Shown here piece by piece: positions 23,738 to 35,760 of a stretch of 64,000 bases of DNA. Numbering within the stretch: position 1 is the first letter of the stretch; each line of letters begins with the position of its first letter. The notes beneath the pieces were generated by a model. That model saw nothing but the letters and a program-made list of their open reading frames with translations, had not been told where the DNA came from and did no database searches. Source of the DNA: Euryodendron excelsum (Eukaryota; Streptophyta; Magnoliopsida; Ericales; Pentaphylacaceae); contig CM065389.1 of NCBI GenBank assembly GCA_033060915.1, positions 20,346,001 through 20,410,000 of the forward strand. Direction: 5' to 3'. The translations under genes and the position numbers were made by a program.

Positions 23738-24278
23738 TGTAAGATAAACTATACATACATATACATAATAACTGTAATATATATGCATGTATATGCAGCG
23801 AAAATATTAATCATATATCAATTTAACATATGTATACTAACCTCCAGTCATTGTTGTCCAAGTGAACTTGTTGTATTGATCGTGAGTGTTTGAAGAAAAC
23901 TCTTTGTACTTCTGCAAACGTAAATTGCTTCCCTCTCACACCCTCTGTGTATATAATTCTCTGTGGATAGGATCTTCTAACCTATGCAAGACTGAATACT
24001 CTGAACGATGGATATCATAAACAATATATAACTGCTAGGCTAGGAACCCTTAGCTTTATCCTTATTGGTTCCTTCCATCAAGAAACCATTATATGATAGT
24101 GGGGACTTGATAGGCCTTAGCCAACAGCTACTAGTGTTTCACATGGATTGTGCAACTATCTCCATTATTACTCATAACTAACTAACAAATAAATAAATAT
24201 ACAATATATATCATAGATATATATGTATATACTTTATACATGTGGCAAGTGGGTCACCCTAAAGAGACTTGTCTTACA
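23738..24278 (-). mobile_element. 3' LTR of minus-strand copia element, 541 bp
   Basis: Ends are TGTAAGA...TCTTACA, a perfect 7-bp terminal inverted repeat. It aligns over its whole length with the split 5' LTR (30021-30498 plus 37418-37476). By eye the two differ at roughly one base in ten, so this is an old insertion. A polypurine tract borders it on the internal side. Confidence 0.9.
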
Positions 24279-24287
24279 TTCTCCCAA
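24279..24287 (-). other. Polypurine tract of minus-strand copia
   Basis: TTGGGAGAA on the minus strand directly abuts the 3' LTR. The run is short but in the expected place. Confidence 0.75.
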
Positions 24288-24652
24288 TTAGTCCACTAGA
24301 CACATGAAAACTATATGAGTGATAGATATTGTATTATGGCTACAAAATGCCCAGTCCTTAAACTTCTTACTCCATTAGTGAGTACCAATCACGAATCATG
24401 ACGGTTGTACTCTTAATAGGTATTCCCTTCCATGTATTACAATGTATGACACTTCCTAATGAGTACTTAATGAGATATTTTAATACTTTATCAATGACTA
24501 CATACTAGTTATTTAAGGTCCTACTTTATTTATCCCAATGGATATCACACATGACAATTATTTTATGTGCATAATTAAAGTCATGTCTTTATTCTTTAAA
24601 AAAATTAAAAAATTATTCACAAATTGTGAATTACCAAAATAAAAAAGCAAAA

Positions 24653-25841
24653 TTAAACACTAAATGAGCTAACAAGTCCCATATGCTCCACATGGCCATG
24701 ATATACTTTAACTGGCAATGCTTTGATTATGAGATCTGCAACCATTAACTCGGTGTTAATGTGCTCAATAGCTACATCCTGCATCTTTAGTTTCTCTTTG
24801 ACAATAAGATACTTTATGTCAATGTGCTTGTTTTGGCTACCACTTTTGTTATTTTTAGAGAAATAAACTGCATCCAAATTATCACAATAAAGCCGTAATG
24901 GTCTTGATATAGAATCAATTACCCTTAATCCTGCGATAAAATTCCTTAACCATAGAGCTTGTGAAGTAGCTTCATAACATGCAATAAATTTTGCTTCCAT
25001 AGTGGATGAAACAGTTATGGACTGTTTGATACTTCTCCAAGATATAGGTCATCCAGCAAAAAGAAAAATATATCCTGAAGTAAACCTTTTGGTGTTTGAA
25101 CATCTAGCAAAATCTGAATTTGAATATCTAATCACCTCTAATAAATCCATATGTATGTATGTCAACTTGTAGTTCTTGATTCCTTGCAAATACTGAATAA
25201 CTTTCTTGGCAGCTTTCCAATGTTCAAGTCCTAGATTGCTTTGGTATCTGCCCAACATTCTTACTACAAACTTGATATCAAATCTCGTACAAACTTGAGC
25301 ATACATTAGGCTGCCAACTGCTGATGCATAAGGTATGTTCTTCATTGCTCTTATTCCAAACTATTTTGTGGTGACTGAGTAAAAATGAACTTGTCTCCTT
25401 TGACAATGGGTGCTACCCTAGATGAGCAAACTTCATATTAAATCTTTCCAAAACTTTGTCAATGTAGGCCTTTTGAGAGAGTCTCAATATCCTTTAGGAT
25501 CTATCTCTGTGAATCTCAATGCCAATGACATAAGAGGCTTCACCTATATCCTTCATTTCAAAGTTTTGTGAAAGAAAAATTGTTGTATCACTTAGCAACC
25601 CCAAATCACTGCTTGCAAGTAAAATATCATCAACATATAAGACTAAAAAGATATACTTACTCCCACTAACTTTAAGGCACATACATTGATCAAATATGTT
25701 CTCCGTAAAGCCATATAAAGTAACAATATTATGAAACTTTAAATACCATTGGCAGGAGGCTTGTTTTAGTCTATATATAGATTTCCTTAACTTACAAACC
25801 AATTGATTATCTTTAAAAGAAAATCTCTTAGGCTGAACCAT
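24653..25841 (-). pseudogene. Copia RT and RNase H remnant
   Basis: RT pieces: MVQPKRFSFKDNQLVCKLRK with SIYRLKQASCQWY (25841 downward) and the catalytic YVDDILLA motif (about 25630). RNase H runs to 24653 with MEAKFIACYEATSQALWLRN, LYCDNLDAVYFSKN and a VADLIIKALP end. Upstream RT (25842 to about 26150) is readable but full of stops. The frame shifts between 25494 and 25345. Confidence 0.85.
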
Positions 25842-26126
25842 GTATGCCTACTCAAGATCTCCATTTAGGAAAGTTGTTTTGATATCCATCTATTGTAACT
25901 CCAAGTCAAAATGAGCTACTAATGCCACAATAATCCTAAATGAATTCTTCTTAGAAACTAGAGAGAAGGTTTCATGGTAATCAATTCATTCTTTTTGAGT
26001 GAAATCCTTGGCTACAAGTCTGGCTTGATATCGTTCAATGTTACCATAAGAGTCTTTTTTGGTCTTAAAGACCCATTTATAGCCAACAACTGTATTCTCT
26101 TTTGGTAACTCAACAAGATCCCAAAC

Positions 26127-27819
26127 TTAGATTTTAGCCATTGATTCCATCTCTTTATTCATGGCATCATGCCATAAGGTGGAATTGTCCTCATTCATAG
26201 CTTGTGAAAACAATCTAGGATCATCTTTAAGCCCAACATCAAAGTCAGACTCTTGTAGGTATACAAGGTAATCACTAGAAATTGCTAATTTCTTTTCTCT
26301 TGAAGATCTCCTTACTCCCATTGGTTTTTGTAAATTTTGAATGGGAGGTTCTACTTGAATTTGTTCCTTATGGAATAGTTGTTCTTGAGTTGGTTGCTCT
26401 CCAATGGCATCTGGTATTTGGGATGAAAAAGAAACTACTTTTCCAATTGATTTCTCAATAGGGTCCCTTATTTCCTCAAAACTCAATGGTTTGAGGAGAA
26501 CTACTCCCACTAGTTTCAAGATCCTCAAGAAATTTAGCATTTCTAGCTTCAACAATTCTAAGTGTGTGTGAAGGACAATAAAACCTAAATCCTTTGGAGT
26601 TTTTTGCATACTCAATGAAAAACCTACTAATTGTTCTTGGGTCCAGTTTCTTCATATGTGAGTTATAAACCCTCACCTCAATTGGACAACCCCATATGTG
26701 TAGATGTTTTAAACTTGATTTTCATCCTTTCTATAATTCAAAAGGTGATTTAGGAACAACTTTAGATGGAACCATGTTTAAGACATACACAACAATTTTC
26801 AAGGCTTCACTTCATAAATTTATAGGAATATTACAATGACTTAGCATGCTCTTTACCATGTCCACAAGTGAGCGGTATTTTCTTTCAGACACACCATTTT
26901 GTTGTGATGTTCCAAGCATTGAATATTGAGCAATTGTACCCTATTCTTTAAGGAACCTAGCAAATGGACCTAATAGTTGTCCTGATTTTGTATACCTCCC
27001 ATAATATTCTCCACCCCTATCTGACTTTACAGTTTTGATTTTCTTTTTTATTTGTCTCCCTACCTCTGCCTTATAGGCTTTAAAAGCATCTAGTGCTTTA
27101 GTTTTATCAAATAAGAGGAAAAGATACATCTATTATGTATGATCATTAATCAATGAGATAAAATATCTCTAACCATTCAAACAAGGTGGAATAAATGGTC
27201 CACAAATATTTGTGTGTATGATCTCAAAAGTATCAAAACTCCTCTTGGCACCTTTAGTGGACTTGTTAATTTGCTTCTCCTTAATGCAATCCACACAAGT
27301 ACCAATATCAGAAAAATCAAGAGCATTTAAAACTCTTTCATTTACTAATCTTTTAACTCTTTCTTTGGAGATATGTCCTAATCTGCTATGCCATAACATA
27401 GAAGAATTCTCATTGATAATGTTCCGTTTTATACCAATCCCATCATGCAAGGTCAAAATGTTATTTTTAAAATTAGGATTTAAATCAAATCTAAATAATC
27501 CATCATCTAAAAAACCGTTGCCAATAATAGCTTTATTTTGCAATAAATCAAAATTTATACCACTAAAATTGAAACTAAATCCAAAAGGTACTAATTTAGA
27601 AATAGAAACCAAATTTCTAGAAAATGATGGAACATATAAAGCGTTTTCAAGATCCAAAAGAAAACCAAATTTTAAAATCAATCTGAAAGTCCCAATAGCC
27701 TCCACATGTGAATGTATCACATTTCCTGAATAGATGCCTTATTCACTTATTGTCGGTTTTCTTGGGCTAAGAAAGCCTTGCATGGTATTGGCAATGTGAA
27801 TTGCAAAACCAGAATCAAT
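26127..27819 (-). pseudogene. Copia protease and integrase remnant
   Basis: Protease W-x-IDSG is readable just downstream of gag (about 27810). GAG-pre-integrase W-H-S-R-L-G-H-I-S is at about 27390, with C-x-x-C of the zinc finger near 27290. The integrase core has KSDRGGEYYG (about 27020) and QQNGVSERK (about 26890). All of this stays in the same frame as gag, with several stops, to about 26480. Then a frameshift leads into the linker with RRSSREKKLAIS (about 26300). Confidence 0.85.
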
Positions 27820-28698
27820 CTACCATGTATTATTAGGAACATGAACAAAATTAGATTCATAACACATAAAGGATAAGAGATTACCTTTTTTTACAAGCCA
27901 TTTCTTATACTTAGCACAATCCTTCTTCATGTGTCCTCTTTTCTTGCAAAAGAAGCATACACCTTTATTACCATAACACTTCATTGACACTTTTCTATTC
28001 TTCTCTTGAGGAACACTATTGCCCTTGTAATCATTCCCCTTTACATGAGATGCTACATTAGCAGTTTCTAGCTTTTCATACTTCAATCTTTCTTCCTCTT
28101 GAACACACATGGTACGAAGTTCATTCACTGACCATTTTTCTTTATGTGTGTTATAGGAAATTTTGAAATGACTGTGCTCCATTGGAAGAGAGTTAAGGAC
28201 AAAATGCACTAAGAATGTCACAAAAATCTCTATCTCCAATATTTTCAATTAAGCTGCAATGTCCCTCATTTCCATGATATGTTCACGCACACTTCTAATA
28301 TTATCATGTTTCATGCCTGATAGTTTTTTCATTAGGGTGTTAGCTAATGTCTTATCAGAGCTCACAAATTGCTCTTCAATAACCTTCCTGAAACCTTTTG
28401 CCTTATCGCATTTGGGGATTGAACCGCTAATGGCCTTGCTGATATGGGACTTAATGAGCATCAGACTTAGGCAATTGGATCGCTCCCACCGCTCAGATAC
28501 AACCCTTTCAATTAGCGTACGTGATTGCCTGGAAGCTGGTGGTTTGTCCACACAGAGTGGCAAATCAAGGTCCATACACTCCAATGTCAAAAGTACATTA
28601 TCTTTCCATTCAGGAAAATTATCACTACTCAAGGATGGAACATGAGATAATTCAGTACTAAAAAATATAGTTGGAATAACTGTAATAACCAAGAACAT
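27820..28698 (-). pseudogene. Copia gag remnant with zinc knuckle
   Basis: Two open segments in one frame are separated by a stop at 28249. The first has a gag core (DNFPEWKDNVLLTLECMDLD; LMKKLSGMKHDNIRSVREHI). The second ends in a CCHC zinc knuckle, CFFCKKRGHMKKDC (about 27950-27910). Binding of element RNA and particle formation is the family role. This copy is dead. Confidence 0.85.
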
Positions 28699-30005
28699 AT
28701 TATGCTATGAAATAATAATTAAAATAAAGTAAACTCAAACCTCCCTGTGGTTAAAGGTAGCAACATACATTGAATCTACTTAAACTGAAGTGATAAGACT
28801 AGTAAATATTACACACAAAATAAAATATCCCTTTATCTGTGGACATAGAAAAATTTTATCATAATGTTAAGTTTACTATCATATTTCAATTAAATTAATA
28901 ACAAATAATTATTTTCCAACGGGCCCAAATAATTATTTTTCATTAATTTAATCACAACAAAAATATGCTATTAAATATATGATCAAATGACCCTTTATGA
29001 ATGTGATAGCAAAAACTTTATATCACACATTACAATAATTCAAGATGTTGTGGCTATTCTTAAACTAATGTAATGCTCAAATTACTCAAGATAGCATAAA
29101 TAATCTTTAATGGGACAAAAACACAATTTAATAATCAAAAAAATAAAATTATTGTCCCAAAATACTTTGGTAATATTTTCGTAAATAGTCTTTCTTTTCT
29201 TTTGTTAAAAAGTTTGCAAATAAATTATTTACAAAAAAGGGCATGCTATCAAGAAATTCTTTCAAAAACAACCTTGGACTATTTATAGAATATCCCCACT
29301 ATCTATAAAACTTTTCAGAAAAACCATTATGTGATTTTCATATAAAACCACAAAAATATATATTTACAAAGGTCCCAGATTATCAAGTATTCACAGAAAG
29401 GTCCATAGATAATTACAGAGAACATCTACCTTTTAAAAAGACTCTTTACAAAATTATACCTAATTCAATTAAATCTAAAACTGGTCAAAGTAATCATAAC
29501 ACACATCAAGTTTGAACTTTTATCAAATTTGCATCACATATTGTAAATTTAAAAAGCATAAACCATACAATCAATAGGCATTCAAATTATTGAACATACG
29601 GTTTCAGTTAAATGACTACAACGCATTGAATATAATATATAAATTATTGATATCCATCTTTGTATGCTTATTGAATCAAACAGAAGACAAACCTCCAAAC
29701 ATACTCCAATGTTTGAATGTATAAAATTGAGAGACCGAAGCATACATTTTGATCCAACAACCTCACGCAATATATGGATATATATAATTCTAATGGCATA
29801 TAATCATCATGCTTATTGAATTACATAAATAGATATATGCATATGTCAAATATATATCATTTTGAAAATGTCTCAATAAATATTCAAGTCACAAATATAG
29901 TTCAGATAAAGATATGCATAAACTACATAACACAAATGTAGTTTAGATAAAGATACGCATAAACTATATAAACACTATATATTGAACAACATGAATTAAA
30001 GAGTG
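28699..30005 (-). other. Long AT-rich leader of minus-strand copia
   Basis: About 1.3 kb lies between the PBS and the gag start, with no open frame of note. Such a long untranslated leader is unusual for copia. It may include a small old insertion or deletions of gag start, but no boundaries were seen. Confidence 0.5.
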
Positions 30006-30017
30006 GCTCTGATACCA
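30006..30017 (-). other. Primer-binding site, initiator Met tRNA type
   Basis: The minus strand reads TGGTATCAGAGC, ending 3 bp from the 5' LTR at 30021. It fixes the element orientation as minus. Confidence 0.92.
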
Positions 30018-30020
30018 TAA

Positions 30021-30498
30021 TGTAAGATAAACTATACATACATATACATAATAACTGTAATATATATGCATGTATACGCAGCAAAAATATTAATCATATA
30101 TTAATTTAATATATGTGTACTAACCTCCAGCCATTGTTGTCCAAGTGAACTTGTTGTACTAATCCTAAGTGTTTGAAGAAAACTCTCTATACTCCTGCAA
30201 ACGTAAGTTGCTTCCCTCTCACATCTTCTGTGTATAGAACTCTCTATAGATAGGATCTTTTAACCTATGCAAGACTGAATATCCTGAACGATGGATATCA
30301 CAGGCAATATATAACTGTTAGGCTAAGGACCCTTATCTTTATCCTTATTGATTTCCTTCATCAAGGAACCATTATCTGACAGTGGGGACTTGATAGGCTT
30401 TAGCCAACCACCACTAGTGTTTCACATGAAGTAAGCAACTATCCATATTATCACTCGTAACTAACTAACAAATAGATAAATATACAATATATAGCAGA
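30021..30498 (-). mobile_element. 5' LTR of minus-strand copia, first part
   Basis: It aligns with 23738 onwards of the other LTR and breaks at 30498, where TGTAAGCATCC of the Ogre-type LTR begins. The rest resumes at 37418. Confidence 0.88.
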
Positions 30499-31533
30499 TG
30501 TAAGCATCCTATTTTTGTCCACTCGGCAATTTCTGGCTTGACTGAACTCCCTTTTAAAATCCTATAGGAACATCCAAGCCCAAATCAACTTTTAGACCCC
30601 TATCCAACCAGTCAGCAGCTTCTCAGGCCCACTGGGCCCAATAGAGGCCTAATGACCAAACCTGCCTCTTGGGCCTTTAGGCACGTCTTTGAGAAAGTTC
30701 AAAATCTCTCAAGGAGGTAAGTCCACCCTTCCAAAGCATTCATAGATAGCTAGGTGTACTCAATATGCCATCCAGTCCAATTTCGGTCCCATTTCGATCA
30801 ATTTTGGTCAAAATAACCATTGTACCCATGGGCACTCCAACACTGTACAAATCCCAACAACCAGCGAAAACATCTCCTAGGACCATCCCCGAGCAGTTTG
30901 ACACGCTTCATATACCATTCCAATCCATTTTGGTCTTTTTCAACCAATCCCAGTGGAAATGATAATTTTGCCCCTGGTGACCTAAACACGCCTTGAAACT
31001 ACATCGGTCCTGGGAATTGAACAACGGGTCTCATTATACACGCTTGTTTAATCTAAGGTAAACCTCACAACTCTAAACACCCCCGACTCAACGAAAGTCC
31101 CCCTGGAGCATTTCACAGACGCTTTGCCAGGGTTATCTTTTCCCCCGATTTCTCAGTTATAACGCACTGTCAAACAACTTGAGAAATGCATAAATTGAAA
31201 AATTCCTAAGAGTATTTTCAGAGCACTTTTCATAGGTATGGTCTGATCAGAGAGATCGCTTCTCGAAGGCCTCGATCATATGGCCCACAAACGGCTACTT
31301 TTGAACACCTGCGAAGCGTATCACAAACGCTCCATAAAAATGTGTTTTCGTGTACACTTCCTAAGACGATATCTCACACTTTCGAACACCTCTCAAGCTT
31401 TTTAAAACTAAAAAATTTACGAAAAACCCTAGGAGAACACCGTGAACGCGGCCAATTTTCCCGAATCCTTCTCGGTTGGTACAATTATCGAAGCAAAGTT
31501 TGAACAAACACTCCTGGTGGCAAAGTGTATGCT

Positions 31534-31552
31534 GCACATGTGCCACGTGGCA
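31534..31552 (+). promoter_or_regulatory. Overlapping palindromes with G-box upstream of TATA
   Basis: GCACATGTGC (31534-31543) overlaps TGCCACGTGGCA (31541-31552), a perfect 12-bp palindrome holding the plant G-box core CACGTG. They end 57 bp before TATAAATA. The other Ogre-type LTR has GGCGCC dyads in the same slot instead. Confidence 0.6.
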
Positions 31553-31608
31553 TTCTGCCAATGGAATAGTATTGGCGCATGTCATGTGCCAGGTCTCCCC
31601 AGATTGCC

Positions 31609-31616
31609 TATAAATA
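31609..31616 (+). promoter_or_regulatory. Probable TATA box of second Ogre-type LTR
   Basis: TATAAATA, in the same context as 1456 in the first copy. Confidence 0.65.
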
Positions 31617-33046
31617 TAAGCCTCCCCCTTCGCATATTCGAGAATCGAAATTGATAGCGAATCTTTACTAAAACTTCTCTAGAACCTCGAATTTCTATAT
31701 ACATCCCACATCTCACTTAGGCTAGATCCCATCTCCCCCTAACCCATACGCTACACTTATATAGCCTTCAATGCCGTAGAATATTTCATTCCAGCCCCTT
31801 CAAGCTCAAGTCAAAGCATCTATGGAGGTTTGAATATGTTTAAAGGAAAAAGGTAGTATTCCCTTTATATTTTTACAATCTCCCACTCCTCTCTTCTCTC
31901 TCCTAGCCTACTTCGGTTATTCTCTATTTTAATCCCCATCTTCTACCCCATTTTCTTACATGCTTGAAACAAGGAAGCTCTTAGTTCATGCTTGGAGGAA
32001 AGTTTGTGAGAGCCACCCTATAGGGAACTTCTCACAAACCTACTTTAAAATGGTATGCCCTTAGAACACCTTGCTATGTGGTGAAGCCTCTATCCTTGTA
32101 TGATTTCATGATCCTTTGCATATAATTATCTTGTTTATGTTTTGCATGCTTGGCTTTGTTTTCATTTTTTTAAAACTTTCACTATCTCTATTTCTATGGC
32201 ATTCTCGAGCTCCATATTCAAACGTTTTCTTAAAAATGGTCCTAAGAGTTAGTTCCTTGAAGCCTAGGTTAAACCCTCAATTTCTACACCTTAGAAAGCC
32301 ATCTTTAAGTCTCTTGACTTCACTTTGCAACCCTACATTTCATTACTTTTCAAAATTGCATTAAAATGGCCCTCTAACCCTCTTATTCTATGTTGATTTT
32401 CAAGGGCTTTACTCTCTTGAATTTTGTGGTTGAAATGGTCCCTTGGAACCCTCTCTTAAGTGGTCTCCCCACTATCTTAACCATATGAACCCCAATTCAT
32501 TAGAGTTAGTTTTATTATCTTTAAAATTATTTTCAAAACAATTCCCTTCAAAAAGGATTCTCAAAATTGCATTCTATTCAAACTTGCATAAAAATGATTC
32601 CCCTAAATCATCATTTTTACTTTGATTTTTAGAAGTTTTGCTCTCTTGAATATTGTGGTTGGAATGGTCCCATGGAGTCTCCTTTGGGATGATTTCCTTC
32701 AAATCAACCATATGAACCCCTGTTCTTTAGAATGGTCTTCAACTTGTTAAAAGTGATTTTTTTCAAAACCTCTTTTCCAAAATCAATTTACAAAGGATCA
32801 TCCTCTTTAATTTTCAAGTCTTCAAAACTATGTATTCAATGTTGATTTTCACAAGTTTTGCTCTCTTAAGTTTGTAGGTAAAATGGCTCCAAAGCCACCC
32901 TCTCTTGAGTGGTTTTCAAATATCAACCATAGGACCCCAACACTCATTTGAGTAGCTTTCACAAAATGGTTTTCAAAACATACTTTCAAATTTTATACAT
33001 AAAACCACCTTTCCTAAACCACTATGTCAAAACCCTAGTCCAAAAT

Positions 33047-35319
33047 TGTTGGTCCAATAGGCAACCCAAGAGGGGGGTGAATTGGGTTTTTCGTTGATTA
33101 AGAGCAAATAAGATTAATTAAAATTAATCTAAGCAATGTAACAAAAGTCAATCTATATACAATGCAATGTAATCAGAAGGAGTAAAGAAAATAGAGCAAT
33201 AGAAAGGGCACACAGATTTATCGAGGTTCAACCACAAACCGTGGTCCACGTCCTCACCCCAAGACCTCCTTGAAGTCTTCTTCCACTATACAATCACCTA
33301 TTACAAGATGGGCCACTGATTGACAAAGTGCTCAGCTCACTATACAAAGAACTCCTCACCGAGCTCTTCAATCTCCAAGTGGTTTTGTCCAAACTCCACT
33401 CAAACTTACAAGAGTTTTGCTTTCACAAGAGAACTCTCTAAACTCTCAATTACAAGTTTATAAAATTATACAAGTAACTTACACTCTCTAGTAAGAGTAA
33501 ATTTTACATTCAAAGCTCACATATGAAGACAGGAAGAATATTCAGAGTATAACAGTTAATCAGTAGATTTGATCCTGTTTTTGTCTTCAATCCCTTGTAT
33601 AAATGCAGCTGGAAGGATGTATATATACCCTTGTATTGATTCCATCCGTTAGAGGTGGTTAGGTATCATAAATGCACGTCCAGTCCGTTATAATGTTAAG
33701 AAAAATAGCTGTTATATCCAAGGAGTCCGCTCCAGGTTTGTGGAGTCGACACTTTCTGCTTCTGCATTTACCAGATGTTGTTCACTGACTTCATAAGTCC
33801 GCTCTTCATATCAATGAGGCAAGTCCTTGTTCATTCTGTCTTCATATCTTTGGCTTCTGCTGTTATGAGGCGACACTTCATCTTCATGTGTCCGCTCATT
33901 GATCATTTCATCTTCAAGCCTTTTACTTCTGCTACCAAGAGGTGACTCTTCGTCTTCATGTGTTCGCTCATTGATCATGTCATCTTCAAGCCTTTGCGTC
34001 TGTCTCCATGAGGCAACTCTTCATTTTCAATGAGTCCACTCTTTGTTTATATGATTTCCAGGCTTTTTGCTTCTGTGTTCAAGAGGCGACACTTCATTTC
34101 CACGAGTCCCCTCATTATCCAATTTGTCTTCAGGCTTTTTTGCTTCTGTGATCAAGAGGCGACTCCTCATTTCAATGAGTCCCCTCATTACTCATTTTGT
34201 CTTCAGACCTTTTACTTCTGTGATCAAGAGGCGACTCCTCATTTCAATGAGTCCCCTCATTACTCATTTTGTCTTCAGACCTTTTACTTCTGTGATCAAG
34301 AAGCGACTCCTCATTTCCATGAGTCCCCACATTGCCTAGAATTCTGTATTCTATCTTCCAATGATTCAGATCATCTTAGCATAGGTATAAGATCTTTAAG
34401 GAGTATGTCTTTGGGGTATGATGATCAATCAAATCTTCTTAACTCGTCAGAGTTAACTTCTATTCAATTTGGATTGAATCAATCATTGGATATTACTCTT
34501 CTTCTTGAATCTCAAACTGTCAAAGCTTCATTTGATCAATGTTCATCGTTTCTTCTTCATTTGCGAAGCTTTCTTCTTTCATTGTAGAACATCTTCTTCA
34601 TTGCCAAGCTTTCTCAATTGTGTAGAGCTTCACAATGCTTAATTTTTTATTTCCTCTCTTTGCTAGCAATTCTTCATTTTTCATTAAAATCACTTCACTG
34701 GGATCATTGCAGACATGATGAAGCCTTCTTGCATCTAGTCTTCATGAATCCTTTATATTGTAAAAGAATTCTTCACTTGGATTTCTAGTAGGAATCAGAT
34801 AATCATTGTGAGCCATCTTCTCAGCAACTTCAATCGTATTATCTTGAAATGGTCTTTGAATTCTGAATGAAATCATCTTTTGAACTTTTTCAAACTCTTC
34901 AACAAATAATTCATCTTCAACTGAGCATTGCACATCCTCAACTGATCTTTGCATATTCTGATGAAGTCTTCAGTCTAGTGCAAATCAATCTTTATTGAAA
35001 CTATGCATACTTGATGAAAGCTTCATTTGAACACCTTCAATCTCTTCGAATGTAAGACATTTGCTTAAAGTAGAGATAGGCGACAATCCTCTGTTTGGTT
35101 CATTGCATAACTCTTTAGAATTTATTGCTGGATCTTGAATTTGTTGTGCATTCTCTTTGACATGCATTAGACTTAAGATTGAGCTTTAAGTCTAAATTTT
35201 GAACTTTGTTAATCCGCGCACTAAGTAGATTCATTAGTAAAATAACACAAGGTTTAGTTATCATCAAAATCATCATGGGAATTAACCTTAAGTCAACAAG
35301 GGTCAACTTTTAGTTAACA
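33047..35319 (-). mobile_element. SIRE-like solo LTR nested in Ogre-type LTR
   Basis: It starts TGTTGGTCCAATAGGCAACC and ends AGTTAACA, 2273 bp. It is highly similar to the 3' LTR at 58692-60873. Flanks AAAAT (33042-33046) and AAAAC (35320-35324) differ by one base, so they are a plausible 5-bp duplication. No PBS, PPT or coding sequence accompanies it, which fits LTR-LTR recombination. A GGTATATATAC TATA-like site is on the minus strand near 33622-33634. Confidence 0.82.
34078..34365. repeat. 72-bp tandem repeat with GGCGACTC/GAGTC pairs
   Basis: Units start at 34078, 34150, 34222 and 34294 with a constant 72-bp period. Two are nearly identical. Each carries GAGGCGACTC followed by an inverted ...GAGTCCCCTC. 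It is the GAGTCGACTC cluster of the family in expanded form. It makes an artefactual plus-strand repeat ORF (34030-34587). Confidence 0.88.
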
Positions 35320-35332
35320 AAAACCACTTTCC

Positions 35333-35760
35333 AAAACCACCCTAGGTTAACTTGACCTTAGGTCAACCAAACCCTAGGTGAACCTAACCTTGATTAGTTA
35401 ACCCTTGGTTAACCAAACCCTAGGTTAACCCAACCTTAGTTAGTTAACCCTAGGCCTCCTTAACCCTAGGTTAACCTAACCTTAGTTAGTTAACCCTTGG
35501 TCGACCAAACCCTAGGCTAACCCAACCTTAGTTAGTTAACCTTAGGCCTCCTTAACCCTAGGTTAACCTAACCTTAGTTAGTAAACCATAGGTCAACCTA
35601 ACTTTAGTTAGTTAACCCTAGGTCACCTTAACCTTAAGCCAACCTAACCCTAGTTAGCCAACCTAACCCTAGTTAGCCAACCCTAGGTTAACCTAACTCT
35701 AGTTAGTCAACCCTAGGTCAATCTAACCTAGGTTAGTAAACTTCAAGGTTCCAATTCAAG
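35333..35760. repeat. CCTAGGTTAACC / TTAGTTAGTTAACC array
   Basis: About 430 bp is built from variants of TTAACCCTAGGTTAACCTAA and TTAGTTAGTTAACC in irregular order, with longer periods near 60 and 120 bp. It sits in the G-poor half of the Ogre-type LTR, just right of the nested solo LTR. The first Ogre-type LTR has no such array. Confidence 0.75.

Noticed and set aside
34030..34587. 185-aa plus-strand ORF with repeated FCDQEATPHF units
   Set aside because: It is the translation of the 72-bp LTR tandem repeat; no family resemblance and antisense to the LTR.
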